DNA of 34,469 nucleotides from Bryobacteraceae bacterium (GTDB lineage: Bacteria > Acidobacteriota > Terriglobia > Bryobacterales > Bryobacteraceae), in NCBI GenBank assembly GCA_026129905.1, contig JAHCHE010000053.1, forward strand, positions 1 through 34,469, given 5' to 3'. Under the pieces are notes generated by a model. It saw only the letters and a list, made by a program, of their open reading frames with translations, searched no databases and had not been told where the DNA came from. Below, in pieces: positions 1 to 7,336 of this stretch (position 1 is the first letter of the stretch; every line of letters begins with the position of its first letter). The position numbers and the translations under genes are program-made.

Positions 1-339
1 GCCAAAACAAAGCAAAGGCCCAGTTCTGGCACAACCGCGCCGAATCCGCAGGAGTGTAGTTCCCATATAGAAACCACACTTAAATCAGCGCTCCCGCGAG
101 AAGCGCCGCCGAGGAATGAGGCGGCGGCGTTGCGCTGGCCGCCAGAGGCCGCACGGCAGATCAATCAGTTACCGAGACAGCATCCAAGCTTCGAAGAAAA
201 ACACGATGCTTCGGATCGGCTGCCGGGGCGACACGTCACCCCGGCACGCGTTGGCGTATCCAAACGCTGATCGAGGCTCCCGACTCGGAGAAGCTCGCGA
301 AAGCAATCGAAGTCTGCGCGCCATTACGGACAGCTCGCG
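1..339. other. No recognisable gene
   Basis: I see no convincing coding region, RNA or repeat here. An open frame runs through on the plus strand from 116, but its residues before about position 404 look unlike any family I know. The stretch may be further decayed upstream part of the RHS remnant that follows. Confidence 0.4.
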
Positions 340-993
340 ATGGAGCTTCGGGCGATGGAGAGCAGTCTGTCGGTCACCGCAGGCGTATCCTTCTTCGGCC
401 AGCGTTGTGAATTGTTACGACCAGGCCGGGCGGTTGGAGTGGGTGGGACGGGAACAGGCCGGGACGGTGAACACGGCGGCGTGCATGGGGGCCAGAGGCC
501 GGCGGCGGACAAGCTCTATGCGGGCGTGGCCGGCTATCACCCGCATGGGGCGATTGAGCAGATGCAGTTCGCCAATCTGCTGTGGGAGTACGCCAACTAC
601 AACAACCGGCTGCAGCCGGTGGAACTGCGGCTGGGCACGACGGCGCAGGGGTGGGAGAAGTGGCGGCTGCGGAACGCGTATGCGGTGCTGCTGCGGCGGC
701 GGCGAGTGCAACAATGGGAACGTGCAGAGCGAGACGGTGACGGTCGGGGGGACGCTCGAGCTGGCGCAGACGTATGGGTACGACGGGGTGAACCGGCTAG
801 AAGTCGGACAAGCGTGGGTCGGGGAGGGCGCCAAGCTGGCAAGCGATGGAAAGACCTTCGTAAGCGCCGACGGACTTCGTCAGTTCAGGCCCCCATCGTT
901 CAAGCCAAATGTGGGAAAGGCGCAGGCAAATTTCGAAGCCCGACCCACGCCTTCGGGACAGTGGCAGAGCAATGGCATCTTGACACAAAGTGA
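340..993 (+). pseudogene. RHS/YD-repeat protein remnant with a polymorphic-toxin-like C-terminus
   Basis: Pieces of one protein are spread over two plus-strand frames. A YD-type segment (CYDQAGRLEWVG) starts at 404 in frame 2. The piece AGVAGYHPHGAIEQMQFAN to about 660 is in frame 1. GNVQSETVTVGG and YGYDGVNRL from about 700 are back in frame 2. The text then jumps to ASDGKTFVSADGLRQFR, which looks like the variable tip at the end of RHS proteins, so the repeats between were probably lost. The tip is shifted once more: frame 2 reads QSNGILTQ, whereas one added base near 975 gives QSNGHLDTK and a stop at 991-993, a more family-like ending. RHS proteins are large secreted or surface proteins with toxin tips. 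This copy cannot make an intact one. Family assignment is from remembered motifs. Confidence 0.65.
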
Positions 994-994
994 T

Positions 995-1149
995 ATGACC
1001 GCTGAACTTAGCGTCTTCACAGCCCTGACATCTACGACCTGAGGAGCTTCGTGTTCAATCCGCCTCCCGTACAAGCGCAGCCCCCGAAGGAGCAGGTCAC
1101 ATCCAAGATCTGCTACATCGACGAGAGCGGCAAGCAGTTTTGCCAATAA
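995..1149 (+). pseudogene. Immunity-protein-like remnant after the RHS toxin tip (Imm8-like start)
   Basis: An ATG at 995 lies right after the inferred toxin stop at 991-993. The frame begins MTAELS and then fails. Shifting by one base near 1010-1012 gives MTAELS, R, LHSPDIYDLRSFVFNPP. That resembles the start of the Imm8 immunity family as I recall it (acidic start, then LHSPD and an aromatic-proline stretch). The shifted frame stays open to TAA at 1147-1149 but only for about 50 residues, against more than 100 in the family, and its end (residues after VFNPP) does not look like the family. Toxin followed at once by immunity gene is the usual order in polymorphic toxin loci. Homology needs a profile search. 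Confidence 0.42.
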
Positions 1150-1180
1150 AGGGGTCGTGCATTATGGAACGCCCTAATGA

Positions 1181-1701
1181 TCAGCTCAGACGGGATGATC
1201 CAGTCGCCTGGGCGCGAGCCCAGGCAACGCCCATCATCATGCGTTGGACGTCGGCGGGGGCTTCGGCGAGGGAGGGCTCTTCGGGTTCGGAGGCTTCCTT
1301 CGGCGGGACGCCGTGGCCGCAGCGGGGACAGGCGATGGACATGGGCTCGGGCCAGCGGGCGATCGGCTTGGGGTCTTCGGTGGCGGCGACGTAGGAAACC
1401 TGGGCCTGGGCGGCAAGCAGGCCGGTCTCGATGCCGGCGAGGTGTTTCATGCGCCAGCGGAGGCGGCGATTTCCTGGACGAGGGTTTCCTCGTGGACGGA
1501 GGAGGGGCGGAAGTCGGCGACGTAGCGGGCGAGCAGGGTGGCAGCGGAGGCGAGAGCGGCGTGACGTTTCGCGTTGCGGGAGGAGCGCAGTTTGCCGGCC
1601 TCGGAAACCGGACCGGTGGATTTGAGGGCATTGGCGCGGTTGGCTTCGAGCTTGCGAGGGCTGACCGTGCCGGGGAGGGATTCGGAGACGGTGTTGTGCA
1701 T
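1181..1701 (-). pseudogene. Frameshifted acidobacterial 'ANRANALKSTGP' family protein
   Basis: The ATG at 1701 is preceded by GAGG eight bases upstream and starts MHNTVSESLPG. The N-terminus carries EANRANALKSTGP, then GKLRSSRNAKRHA. This is the hallmark of a small soluble family common in Acidobacteriota; its function is unknown to me, though the basic N-terminus suggests nucleic acid contact. The frame stops at 1447 after LVQEIAASAGA. The neighbouring frame continues with WRMKHLAGIETGLLAAQ, the expected middle of the family (LV-E-AAARWR), down to a stop at 1181. One missing base near 1466 explains the break. A short CPRCG motif near the end is seen only in the second frame. It could be a real mutation or a sequencing error. 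Confidence 0.62.
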
Positions 1702-1988
1702 TTTGGGTACCTCGGCAAAGGGAAAGCCCCGGGACGGCGCACGGGGCGTAGGAGCTTCTTCCTTTGGTACCAATATGGCATGGAGGGGGAAGAAATCGGA
1801 TCGGCGGGCGGGGTGGAATGGGCGGTAGTTGGTTGAGGAGAGAGGAGTTAGGAATATTTGGATTGGGTTGTGACTGAGGAAGGTTGCTCCGATACGCAGT
1901 AGGGCAAATCGAGAGGTTTTCTCGCCAGCTCGTCTACTGTCCCGTCTAACCGTTGACAATCTCGGTCAATGCCGATGTGGGGCAGTTG

Positions 1989-2021
1989 GCGGGACTTGGA
2001 GTCCCGCGCAGCCTGAGAGGC
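1989..2021 (+). repeat. Two-hairpin palindromic repeat, copy 1, interrupted by the IS
   Basis: Hairpin 1 is GCGGGACT-TGG-AGTCCCGC (1989-2007). Hairpin 2 is GCAGCCT-GAG-AGGCTGC, formed by 2008-2021 plus 3560-3562 on the far side of the IS. Outside these, GTGGGGCAG upstream of 1985 can pair with CTGCCCCAC at 3559-3567. The same arrangement recurs at 4085, 6025 (minus) and 34400. It resembles REP-type elements of other bacteria in size and form. Confidence 0.75.
2011..2021 (+). repeat. Target site duplication, left (GCCTGAGAGGC)
   Basis: The 11 bases left of the IS are repeated exactly at 3549-3559 to its right. Eleven bases fits the 11-13 bp duplications of IS4. The duplicated bases are themselves the centre of hairpin 2 of the palindromic repeat. 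Confidence 0.9.
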
Positions 2022-3548
2022 TAATGCCACATAGTTTTTCGGGTCGGGCATGGCAGTCATCTCTTCCGGCTGGGAAAGGTGGCGCCTCTCTTCCAAACTT
2101 CCCTCGGGTAGGAGGGGCGCTTCCGCGAGCGGCGTGGCAACTTGGCTTGCTGCACGTAGGTCATCATTTGCTCGAAGATTCGCCTGGCGGCTTGCGTGCT
2201 TGGCGCGTCGGCTAGGGCGGGACCGAAGATTTCCACGATTCGGCGGACCTTCGTGAAGCTGTACCCTCGAGGCGGAATGCCGCTCTGCTCGGACGCAACG
2301 CCGATCATGGCGCGGACGAGATTGTAGGCGACCATCCCCATCTCGATCTCTTTGGCCACCATGTCGGGGGTCAAGCAGGTGAGTTGATCCAGACACAGCG
2401 TGCTCTTCAGCGTACGCAGGTCGGTTTCGATCGCCCAGCGTTGCCCATACAGTCCGAAGACCTCCTGCCAGGACCCCGGCAGGGTCGTGAACACAGCGAG
2501 GAGGAAGGGCGCGGCGCCGTTATCGGGCTCCACCTGGCGCACGATCAAACGTCCGTTGACGCAGGCGTCCTCCGGCAACTCGGGATGAGTTCGGCGGTCG
2601 TCCCGACTGGGTTTCCACACCAACGCGCGGTTGATGCCATGCTGCAGCGGTCCGCCGGCCAAGCGCCGCGCCCGTTCCGCCGTCAGGCGCAACACGACGG
2701 GATGCCCGCGCCGGTCGGCGCTGTAGGCTACCGAAAAGACGCCGAAATTGGCATCCCCTAGCGCCGTCGATCCCGTTGGCAAACGATCGATCGCCCGTTC
2801 CAGCAGCGCCTGTTCGCTTACGGCGCCCGCTCCGTGCATCGGTCCCCATTCCGGCCGCAGGGCCAGCCCGGTTCGCAGATCGTGGGCAAACAGCACGCGC
2901 AGCAGCGGCCAGTGCGCCTCCCCGTGCTGGTTCGATCCCGGCGGATATCGCTCACACAGCGCCGGACTATGCGCCATCCGCATCGACGATCCGTCCAGCA
3001 GGAACGCGCGGGGCGCCGGTCCGGATGCGTCCGGATCCAGGCGATGGATCAACTGCTCGACGATGCGGTCGCAGCTTTGTTGCACCAGCGAGAGCGGCAA
3101 GGCTTGCCGTGCTTGATTATAGGCGCCGGTGTGACTGGACGGCGTCTTGCCGTGTGCTCGCCACTGGCGGATCCGCTTACAAGGCCGCGGCCAGAAACTG
3201 GCCGGCAGACCGCGGAGCAGTTCCAACACGGCGGTCCCCAGCGAGGCGGCGCCATGGAGCCGCTGCAGAACCAGCAGCCACAGGACCACCAGCGGCGAGT
3301 AGACGCAGTTGTTGCGCCTTACGCCAGCTTCGGTTTGCGCCTTGTCGAGAAATGCCCCAGGCAGCAGTTCCTGGAACAGGGAAGGGAGCCCTCGCAGCGA
3401 GGTCTCAGCAATGTCTGGAGGGAGAGAGAGTGTGCGTCATGTCTGCTACCAGGATACCGCAATTCTGAAACAAATCAAGTATTTTCTGTTTTAGACGCCC
3501 CGCTCTCTCCATCGGCTCCTGCCCCGTCTCAAAAACTATGTGGCATTA
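2022..3548 (-). mobile_element. IS4-family insertion sequence, 1527 bp
   Basis: Both termini read TAATGCCACATAGTTTTT inward: 18 identical bases, then a partly matched stretch sharing GGGCA. IS4 itself begins TAATGCC, so the ends fit the family. An 11-bp direct duplication flanks the element exactly. One transposase gene fills it on the minus strand, with about 35 bp between its stop and the left end. Length is normal for IS4 (about 1.4-1.6 kb). The last 37 bases of this window are identical to the upstream (3548-side) terminus, so the genome carries at least two copies. Confidence 0.93.
2057..3289 (-). CDS. IS4-family DDE transposase
   Basis: Cuts and joins DNA at the IS ends. From the GTG at 3289 (410 residues), the catalytic acids are D99 in FLLDGSS, D179 in LGDANFG and E288 in YGQRWAIETDLRTLK. 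The last is a perfect Y-x2-R-x3-E-x6-K signature of IS4. The true N-terminus is probably longer: the frame is open up to 3436 and reads SLFQELLPG and NNCVYSPLVVLWLLVLQ, typical of IS4 N-termini, but it has no ATG. The only nearby ATG (3440) is one base out of frame, and one base removed there would give MRTLSLPPD. So this copy either starts at a non-ATG codon, starts late, or has a frameshift just behind the start codon. Confidence 0.9.
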   Translation of the reverse strand: MVLWLLVLQRLHGAASLGTAVLELLRGLPASFWPRPCKRIRQWRAHGKTPSSHTGAYNQARQALPLSLVQQSCDRIVEQLIHRLDPDASGPAPRAFLLDGSSMRMAHSPALCERYPPGSNQHGEAHWPLLRVLFAHDLRTGLALRPEWGPMHGAGAVSEQALLERAIDRLPTGSTALGDANFGVFSVAYSADRRGHPVVLRLTAERARRLAGGPLQHGINRALVWKPSRDDRRTHPELPEDACVNGRLIVRQVEPDNGAAPFLLAVFTTLPGSWQEVFGLYGQRWAIETDLRTLKSTLCLDQLTCLTPDMVAKEIEMGMVAYNLVRAMIGVASEQSGIPPRGYSFTKVRRIVEIFGPALADAPSTQAARRIFEQMMTYVQQAKLPRRSRKRPSYPREVWKRGATFPSRKR

Positions 3549-3559
3549 GCCTGAGAGGC
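3549..3559 (+). repeat. Target site duplication, right (GCCTGAGAGGC)
   Basis: Exact partner of 2011-2021. The bases after it (TGCCCCAC) complete the interrupted palindromic repeat. Confidence 0.9.
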
Positions 3560-3585
3560 TGCCCCACCCGCCGCGGGACAGGACG

Positions 3586-3971
3586 CTAGACATGTTGATC
3601 ACGAAGAATAGGGTTGCCGTCCGGGTCAATCAGCATCAAGCTTGCGGGCCCGGCGGTATTCTCATCGGCCTCACTCGCCAGCGCGAGACCTCTCGCCTTA
3701 AGCTGACGCTGGTGCTCGCGGACGTCGGTGAACTGCGCGACCGGTTGAGCGGTGTTGTCCCAGCCGGGGTTGAAGGTCAGGATGTTGCGTTCGAACATCC
3801 CCTGAAACAGCCCCACAGTTACGCTCCCGTTGCGCAGGATAAGCCAGTTCTGCGCGATCTCGCCGCCAACCACAACGAAGTCCAACTTTTCGTAAAAAGC
3901 CCTGGATGCCTCCAGATTCTTGACGGCGAGCTCACCGAAAATGCGCCAAGTGTTGTCGGTTGTTTGCCCAT
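3586..3971 (-). pseudogene. VOC-fold (glyoxalase/bleomycin-resistance type) protein, 5' end disrupted
   Basis: The frame ending at 3586 reads WRIFGELAVKNLEASRAFY, EKLDFVVVGG and a C-terminus ASLMLIDPDGNPILRDQHV. This is a typical VOC-superfamily half-barrel pair in which the beta strands normally hold a metal ion; the substrate cannot be told. It is about 125 residues, normal length. The good-looking ATG at 3971 (MGKQPTT) is in another frame, and the VOC frame has an in-frame stop just upstream of 3971 and no ATG, only ATT or TTG codons (TTG at 3885). A one-base indel near 3950 would join ATG and body. The stop lies 27 bases from the IS duplication, so the palindromic repeat sits directly behind the gene. 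Confidence 0.68.
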
Positions 3972-4084
3972 GCGTAGGAGTTTACAATGCGGCTTTGTGC
4001 TGGGCTCGTCAAATTTTGCAGGATTTTTGACCGCGGTCGATCGCGTCAACACGCATCGAGCCCGACCGATCGCCAATCGGTAGT

Positions 4085-4127
4085 GCGGCGGTTGGCAACT
4101 GCCGCGCAGCTTGAGATCCTGCCCCGC
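4085..4127 (+). repeat. Two-hairpin palindromic repeat, copy 2
   Basis: Hairpin 1 runs GCGGCGGTT to AACTGCCGC (4085-4105). GCAGCTTGAGATCCTGC (4106-4122) is the second, less perfect hairpin, followed by CCCCGC. It shares CCGCGCAG, the TnAGA core and the GCCCC end with the copies at 1989 and 6025. No IS is inserted here. Confidence 0.6.
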
Positions 4128-4193
4128 AGAGCAGCATAGCCGCAACCAAATTTTCCTCATGCGGATGCGACTTGTTCGCGGCTATGCTGCTCT
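4128..4193. repeat. Inverted repeat, 16-bp perfect arms
   Basis: AGAGCAGCATAGCCGC (4128-4143) is repeated inverted at 4178-4193, with a 34-base loop. It follows directly behind palindromic repeat copy 2 and lies downstream of the four-helix-bundle gene on the minus strand. There is no U-tract on either side, so it is not a typical terminator. Confidence 0.7.
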
Positions 4194-4218
4194 GGGCTGT
4201 CAGCCTTCAGCTTTCAGC
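4190..4218 (-). repeat. Degenerate heptamer repeat (GCTGAnn) behind the IVP-like gene
   Basis: On the minus strand the sequence runs CGCTGAA AGCTGAA GGCTGAC AGCCCAG, a seven-base period that includes the gene's inferred native stop codon (TGA in CGCTGA). The same heptamer recurs at 5863-5905 behind the next gene. Confidence 0.55.
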
Positions 4219-4566
4219 GGTCAAACAGCTTTTGCAGCAGCGCGGTTAGCATGCGTTCAACTCCGTTGCCCGTTGCGACAGTTCCGCGTGATCCTTGGGC
4301 TTGATGAGCTTCAGGTCTTTGGCCAGCAGGTGATACTCCAACTCGCTCGCCGATCCCATGGCAATCGAGCAGAAACGGGCAAACTCGGCATCGCCGTTGC
4401 GACCGCATCCTTCGGCGAGGTTGGCCGGGACAGAAGCACTACATCGCCGCAGTTGACTGGTCAGGCCGTAGAGTTCTTCGCGCGGGAACCCGGCCGTGAT
4501 CTGATACACCGCCAAGGTTAACTGATGCGCCTTCTGCCATACTTTCAACTCGTGGAAATCTTTCAC
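4214..4566 (-). pseudogene. Four-helix bundle protein (23S rRNA IVP family), frameshifted at the C-terminus
   Basis: From the GTG at 4566 the protein reads MKDFHELKVWQKAHQLTLAVY, FPREELYGLTSQLRRCSASVPANLAEG, then FARFCSIAMGSASELEYHLLLA-like helices. These are the signatures of the TIGR02436/IVP family, small all-helical proteins of unknown role often encoded in 23S intervening sequences but also free in genomes. AGGGA lies eight bases before the GTG, better placed than for the ATG at 4587. The frame ends early at 4246 (ATELNAC). One extra G (GAGGTT for GAGTT) near 4255 gives ATEVERMLTALLQKLFDR and a stop at 4214, the family's usual ending. The truncated form lacks only the last turn of helix 4 and might still fold. 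Confidence 0.72.
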
Positions 4567-4641
4567 GGCGCATCCCTGGATTTCCATCGGCCCTCTGTCC
4601 GATGATCTTGTTGTCAAAGGCAAGAGCGCCGAGGAGGACCG

Positions 4642-5816
4642 ATGGAAACCTTCGGCAAGCTGTTTGGCAGCCTGCTGGCTTTTGTATACCACTGTTTCGA
4701 CCGCATCGTCATCCAGGGCTATCTGCCGCTGTTGACGCGGCCGGAGCACATCGTCCATTTCTTTCGTGACGTGCATGGGATTTATCCCATCACCAAGCAG
4801 GCTTTGGCCAAGCGGACCCGCGAATACCAGCAGTGGGTGGAAGCCTTCGCGCGCAACCGCCGTATTCCGATCCAGTGGCCCGACCCGAACATGAAGAAGA
4901 AAGATATAAAGAAGGAGGATTTCGTCCGCCCCTACTGCCTCGCCATGGAGCGGCGCCAGCGCTTCGGCGTATACTTCATCTTCAAAAGCCTCGAACAGGG
5001 GCCAACCTTCCGTTCGGTGCCGCCGAAGTATCCCACCGATGATCCCGATTACCGGATCCTCCACAGGAACCGATCGCGCTACACGCATTATTACTTCTAC
5101 CTCCGCGACGAAGTGCTTGGCCCCATGGTGATGTGCGTGGGTTCATTCCTGCCCTTCCAAACCACCTATTACCTCAACGGCCATCACTACATCGCGGGCG
5201 AACTCCAGCGGCGGAGTATCGGGTTTCGCAAAAACGATAACGCCTTTCTCTGGGTCTCCGATGTGAAACAGCTACAGGTCAGAAGTTGATCGCGGTGACG
5301 GATCGCCTGGCGGACTTTGAGGCCGACCTGCTCAATGTACATGTCGACTTCCCGCTGTTCCTGCGGTTGGCCTTGCCGATCCCGGTCGGCCGCAGCAAAA
5401 TCCCTGGTATCAAAATCCAGGACACCCGCATGATGCGCCTGATGGAAGTGCTGCTCCACGGCGGCTCGCAACTGGTCGGCTGGCGGTCGGCGCAAATCCA
5501 CGAATCCGTCCTGGCCGCCTTTGCACTCACTGCGGAGCAATACACCCTGACCCAACTCCGTTATGACCTGCGCAAGATGAAAGGCCACGGCCTGCTGGAG
5601 CGTGACGGGCGACGGTATAGTTACCGGCTCACGGATAAAGGGAAGCGTGTCGCCGCCATGTTCGTCCTGTTCCACCAGCGCATCTGCGGACCGTTGGCTA
5701 ACTCGCTGTTTCATCATCGGCCTGAGCAAACCGCCAAGCCGCCGGCCAAGATCGAAGCGGCATATCACAAAGCCGATGCCGCCATCCAGAAGCTCGTCGA
5801 TTTGGTCGCTGCGTAG
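4642..5816 (+). pseudogene. Conserved protein of unknown function, two frames joined by an internal deletion
   Basis: The ATG at 4642 has a strong AGGAGG five bases upstream. Part 1 (to 5287) reads KLFGSLLAFVYHCFDRIVIQG, LTRPEHIVHFFRDVHGIYP, RRQRFGVYFIFKS and GPMVMCVGSFLPFQTTYYLNG. Part 2, in another frame from about 5277 to 5816, reads VTDRLADFEADLLNVHVDF, TRMMRLMEVLLHGG and a helix-turn-helix-like stretch (TLTQLRYDLRKMKGHGLLER). I recall intact relatives of roughly 500 residues or more with both parts and a middle section absent here, so about 0.5-0.7 kb seems lost between KQLQ and QKLIAV. I know no function; the C-terminal part looks like a winged-helix DNA-binding domain. It diverges from the IVP-like gene. 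Confidence 0.6.
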
Positions 5817-5862
5817 ACCGGCTGACCGCTGCCAGCCATCGCCCCGAACCCCAAACCAACTC

Positions 5863-5905
5863 GCAGGCTGATCGCTAAAAGCTGAATGCTAAACGCTGAC
5901 AGCTT
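5863..5905 (+). repeat. Degenerate heptamer repeat (GCTGAnn), second array
   Basis: Reads GGCTGAT CGCTAAA AGCTGAA TGCTAAA CGCTGAC AGCTTAT, about six units of seven bases with core GCTRA. A looser stretch (GGCTGAC CGCTGCC) begins already behind the stop at 5816. It matches the array behind the IVP-like gene but on the other strand, so each array follows the 3' end of its gene. Confidence 0.6.
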
Positions 5906-6024
5906 ATCCCCAGGCGGTTCACACTCACGATGGCAATTCTGAGTGACCAATTCTCAGATTTTGCGGGCTAGCATCTAAACGAAGCGTCGGTTAGGAAATA
6001 ACCACGCCCGTTCCGCCACGGCAC

Positions 6025-6069
6025 GTGGGGCGGGATCTTATCCTGCGCGGCGGTTCCCAACCGCCGCCG
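6025..6069 (-). repeat. Two-hairpin palindromic repeat, copy 3
   Basis: Read on the minus strand, hairpin 1 is GCGGCGGTT-GGG-AACCGCCGC, then GCAGGATAAGATCCCGC as hairpin 2, then CCCAC. It shares CCGCGCAG, the TnAGATCC core and the GCCCC end with copy 2. No IS is inserted. Confidence 0.6.
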
Positions 6070-6338
6070 GGCGATCGCCGATCGGCCCGCAGGTTGCCTT
6101 CGGCCAACCACGGTTTGGAACCACTATTTTCAGACAGTCGCTAAGACGCTCCCTCGACCTACAGTTCGCCTCTCCCCTGTAACGTGCGCCGGCCGCCGGT
6201 CACTACGTTGCGGCAGCCTCAAGTGCTGTACCCGACCAAGCGCGCTGGGAAAAACGATCACGCTCGCCGGGGCGACGCGTGCGCTCGGTAGAGAAGTTCG
6301 ACAGAAAGCCCTTGATGGACGATACAAGGAGGATTGTT

Positions 6339-7280
6339 ATGCCGCCAAGATTTCGTTCGCCGATCGTTGCGCCGCTGATGGTGTGCGCCATCGCGACAAG
6401 CGGCGCCGGGAACGGCCTCGCGCAACCGCAACCTCTCGAACCAGTCGTGCGCCAGATTGTGCAAAAGATCGAGGGCCTTGAAAACCTTGAGTTCGTGAGA
6501 TTCAAGAACCAGGCTGGCCAACAGGTTGCCGATCTCGGCTTCTTCGGATTGGAGGGGCGACTCACCCTCGGGGCGCCCGGTCCAAAGGGGACCTCGTTCG
6601 AGGCTCAGCTTGACTATTCCGGACTTGATGTGAACTTCCGGGGACGGCGGGTCGCATTTGTGGGAAAGACCAGGGGCGTCAAAGAGGACGGCGTGGGAAT
6701 CTTAAGCCTCGCTCGGCGCAATGGACGTGAATCGATCCTCCTCGGAGATGGCGGCGCGCGGTTCAAATCCAACGATGGCCGGACCCTGGTTTTCGTCGGC
6801 ATCGGCTCTCAGGCCAACCGGGAAGTGGGAGTGGTGCAGGTAAACGGGAAGAATATCGCCGATCTCTCCGAAGTATTCGAGTTGGCGACCCGGGACGGCG
6901 TTGTCCCTGGAACCGTCATGTCGATCGCGGAGAACGGAGGCGGCATCTCGCCCGCCACAGTCGCGTATGACGATAAGGTCGTGGGCGTGATCAGCGGCGC
7001 CGGCGGCCTCGCGTCCGGCATGCAACTCGGCGCTCGCGAGGATGATTCCAACGACCTGCCCATCGCGATGGCCGGCCAGGTATACGTGCGCGTGACCCTC
7101 GAAGGTGGAACCCTCCGGGCTGGGGACCTGCTGGTTTCCTCTACTCGGAGTGGAACCGCCATGCGCGCGGTGGATCGCAACCGCGCACTCGGCGCCGTGA
7201 TCGGCAAAGCGCTCGAACCCTTCGAGGGATCTCCGGCCGGCGAGGAGGGGCTGATTCGAATGCTCGTGATGAATCGATGA
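6339..7280 (+). CDS. Secreted beta-rich protein of unknown function
   Basis: The ATG at 6339 is preceded by AAGGAGG six bases upstream, which decides the start over ATGs at 6279 and 6315. Residues 1-28 (MPPRF, then VAPLMVCAIATSGAGNGLAQ) are a signal peptide, so the protein is exported. The middle is a run of short strands with G and D turns (GKTRGVKEDGVGILSLARR). The last 130 residues (VVPGTVMSI, YDDKVVGVISGAGGL, PIAMAGQVYVRVT, LRAGDLLVSSTRSGTAMRA, GAVIGKALEPFEG) match a C-terminal module I recall from extracellular proteins and tail-fibre-like proteins of Acidobacteriota and Cyanobacteria. No catalytic motif is visible. It is convergent with the kinase gene, 56 bp away. Confidence 0.8.
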   Translation: MPPRFRSPIVAPLMVCAIATSGAGNGLAQPQPLEPVVRQIVQKIEGLENLEFVRFKNQAGQQVADLGFFGLEGRLTLGAPGPKGTSFEAQLDYSGLDVNFRGRRVAFVGKTRGVKEDGVGILSLARRNGRESILLGDGGARFKSNDGRTLVFVGIGSQANREVGVVQVNGKNIADLSEVFELATRDGVVPGTVMSIAENGGGISPATVAYDDKVVGVISGAGGLASGMQLGAREDDSNDLPIAMAGQVYVRVTLEGGTLRAGDLLVSSTRSGTAMRAVDRNRALGAVIGKALEPFEGSPAGEEGLIRMLVMNR

Positions 7281-7336
7281 GCGGAACGAGGCTGTTCTCT
7301 GGACGGCAGGCGGCAGAACCGGAAGCGAAGTCTCAT

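Larger units (their letters stand above)
5817..6338. other. Intergenic stretch with repeats, no gene seen
   Basis: Contains the heptamer repeat, a palindromic repeat copy and the leader of the secreted-protein gene. The remaining bases (about 5906-6020 and 6075-6300) show no convincing coding or RNA signal. Confidence 0.5.

Noticed and set aside
4128-5905. CRISPR array or integron site for the repeat cluster
   Set aside because: Heptamers are contiguous and degenerate without spacers; inverted arms occur once; no cas or integrase gene.
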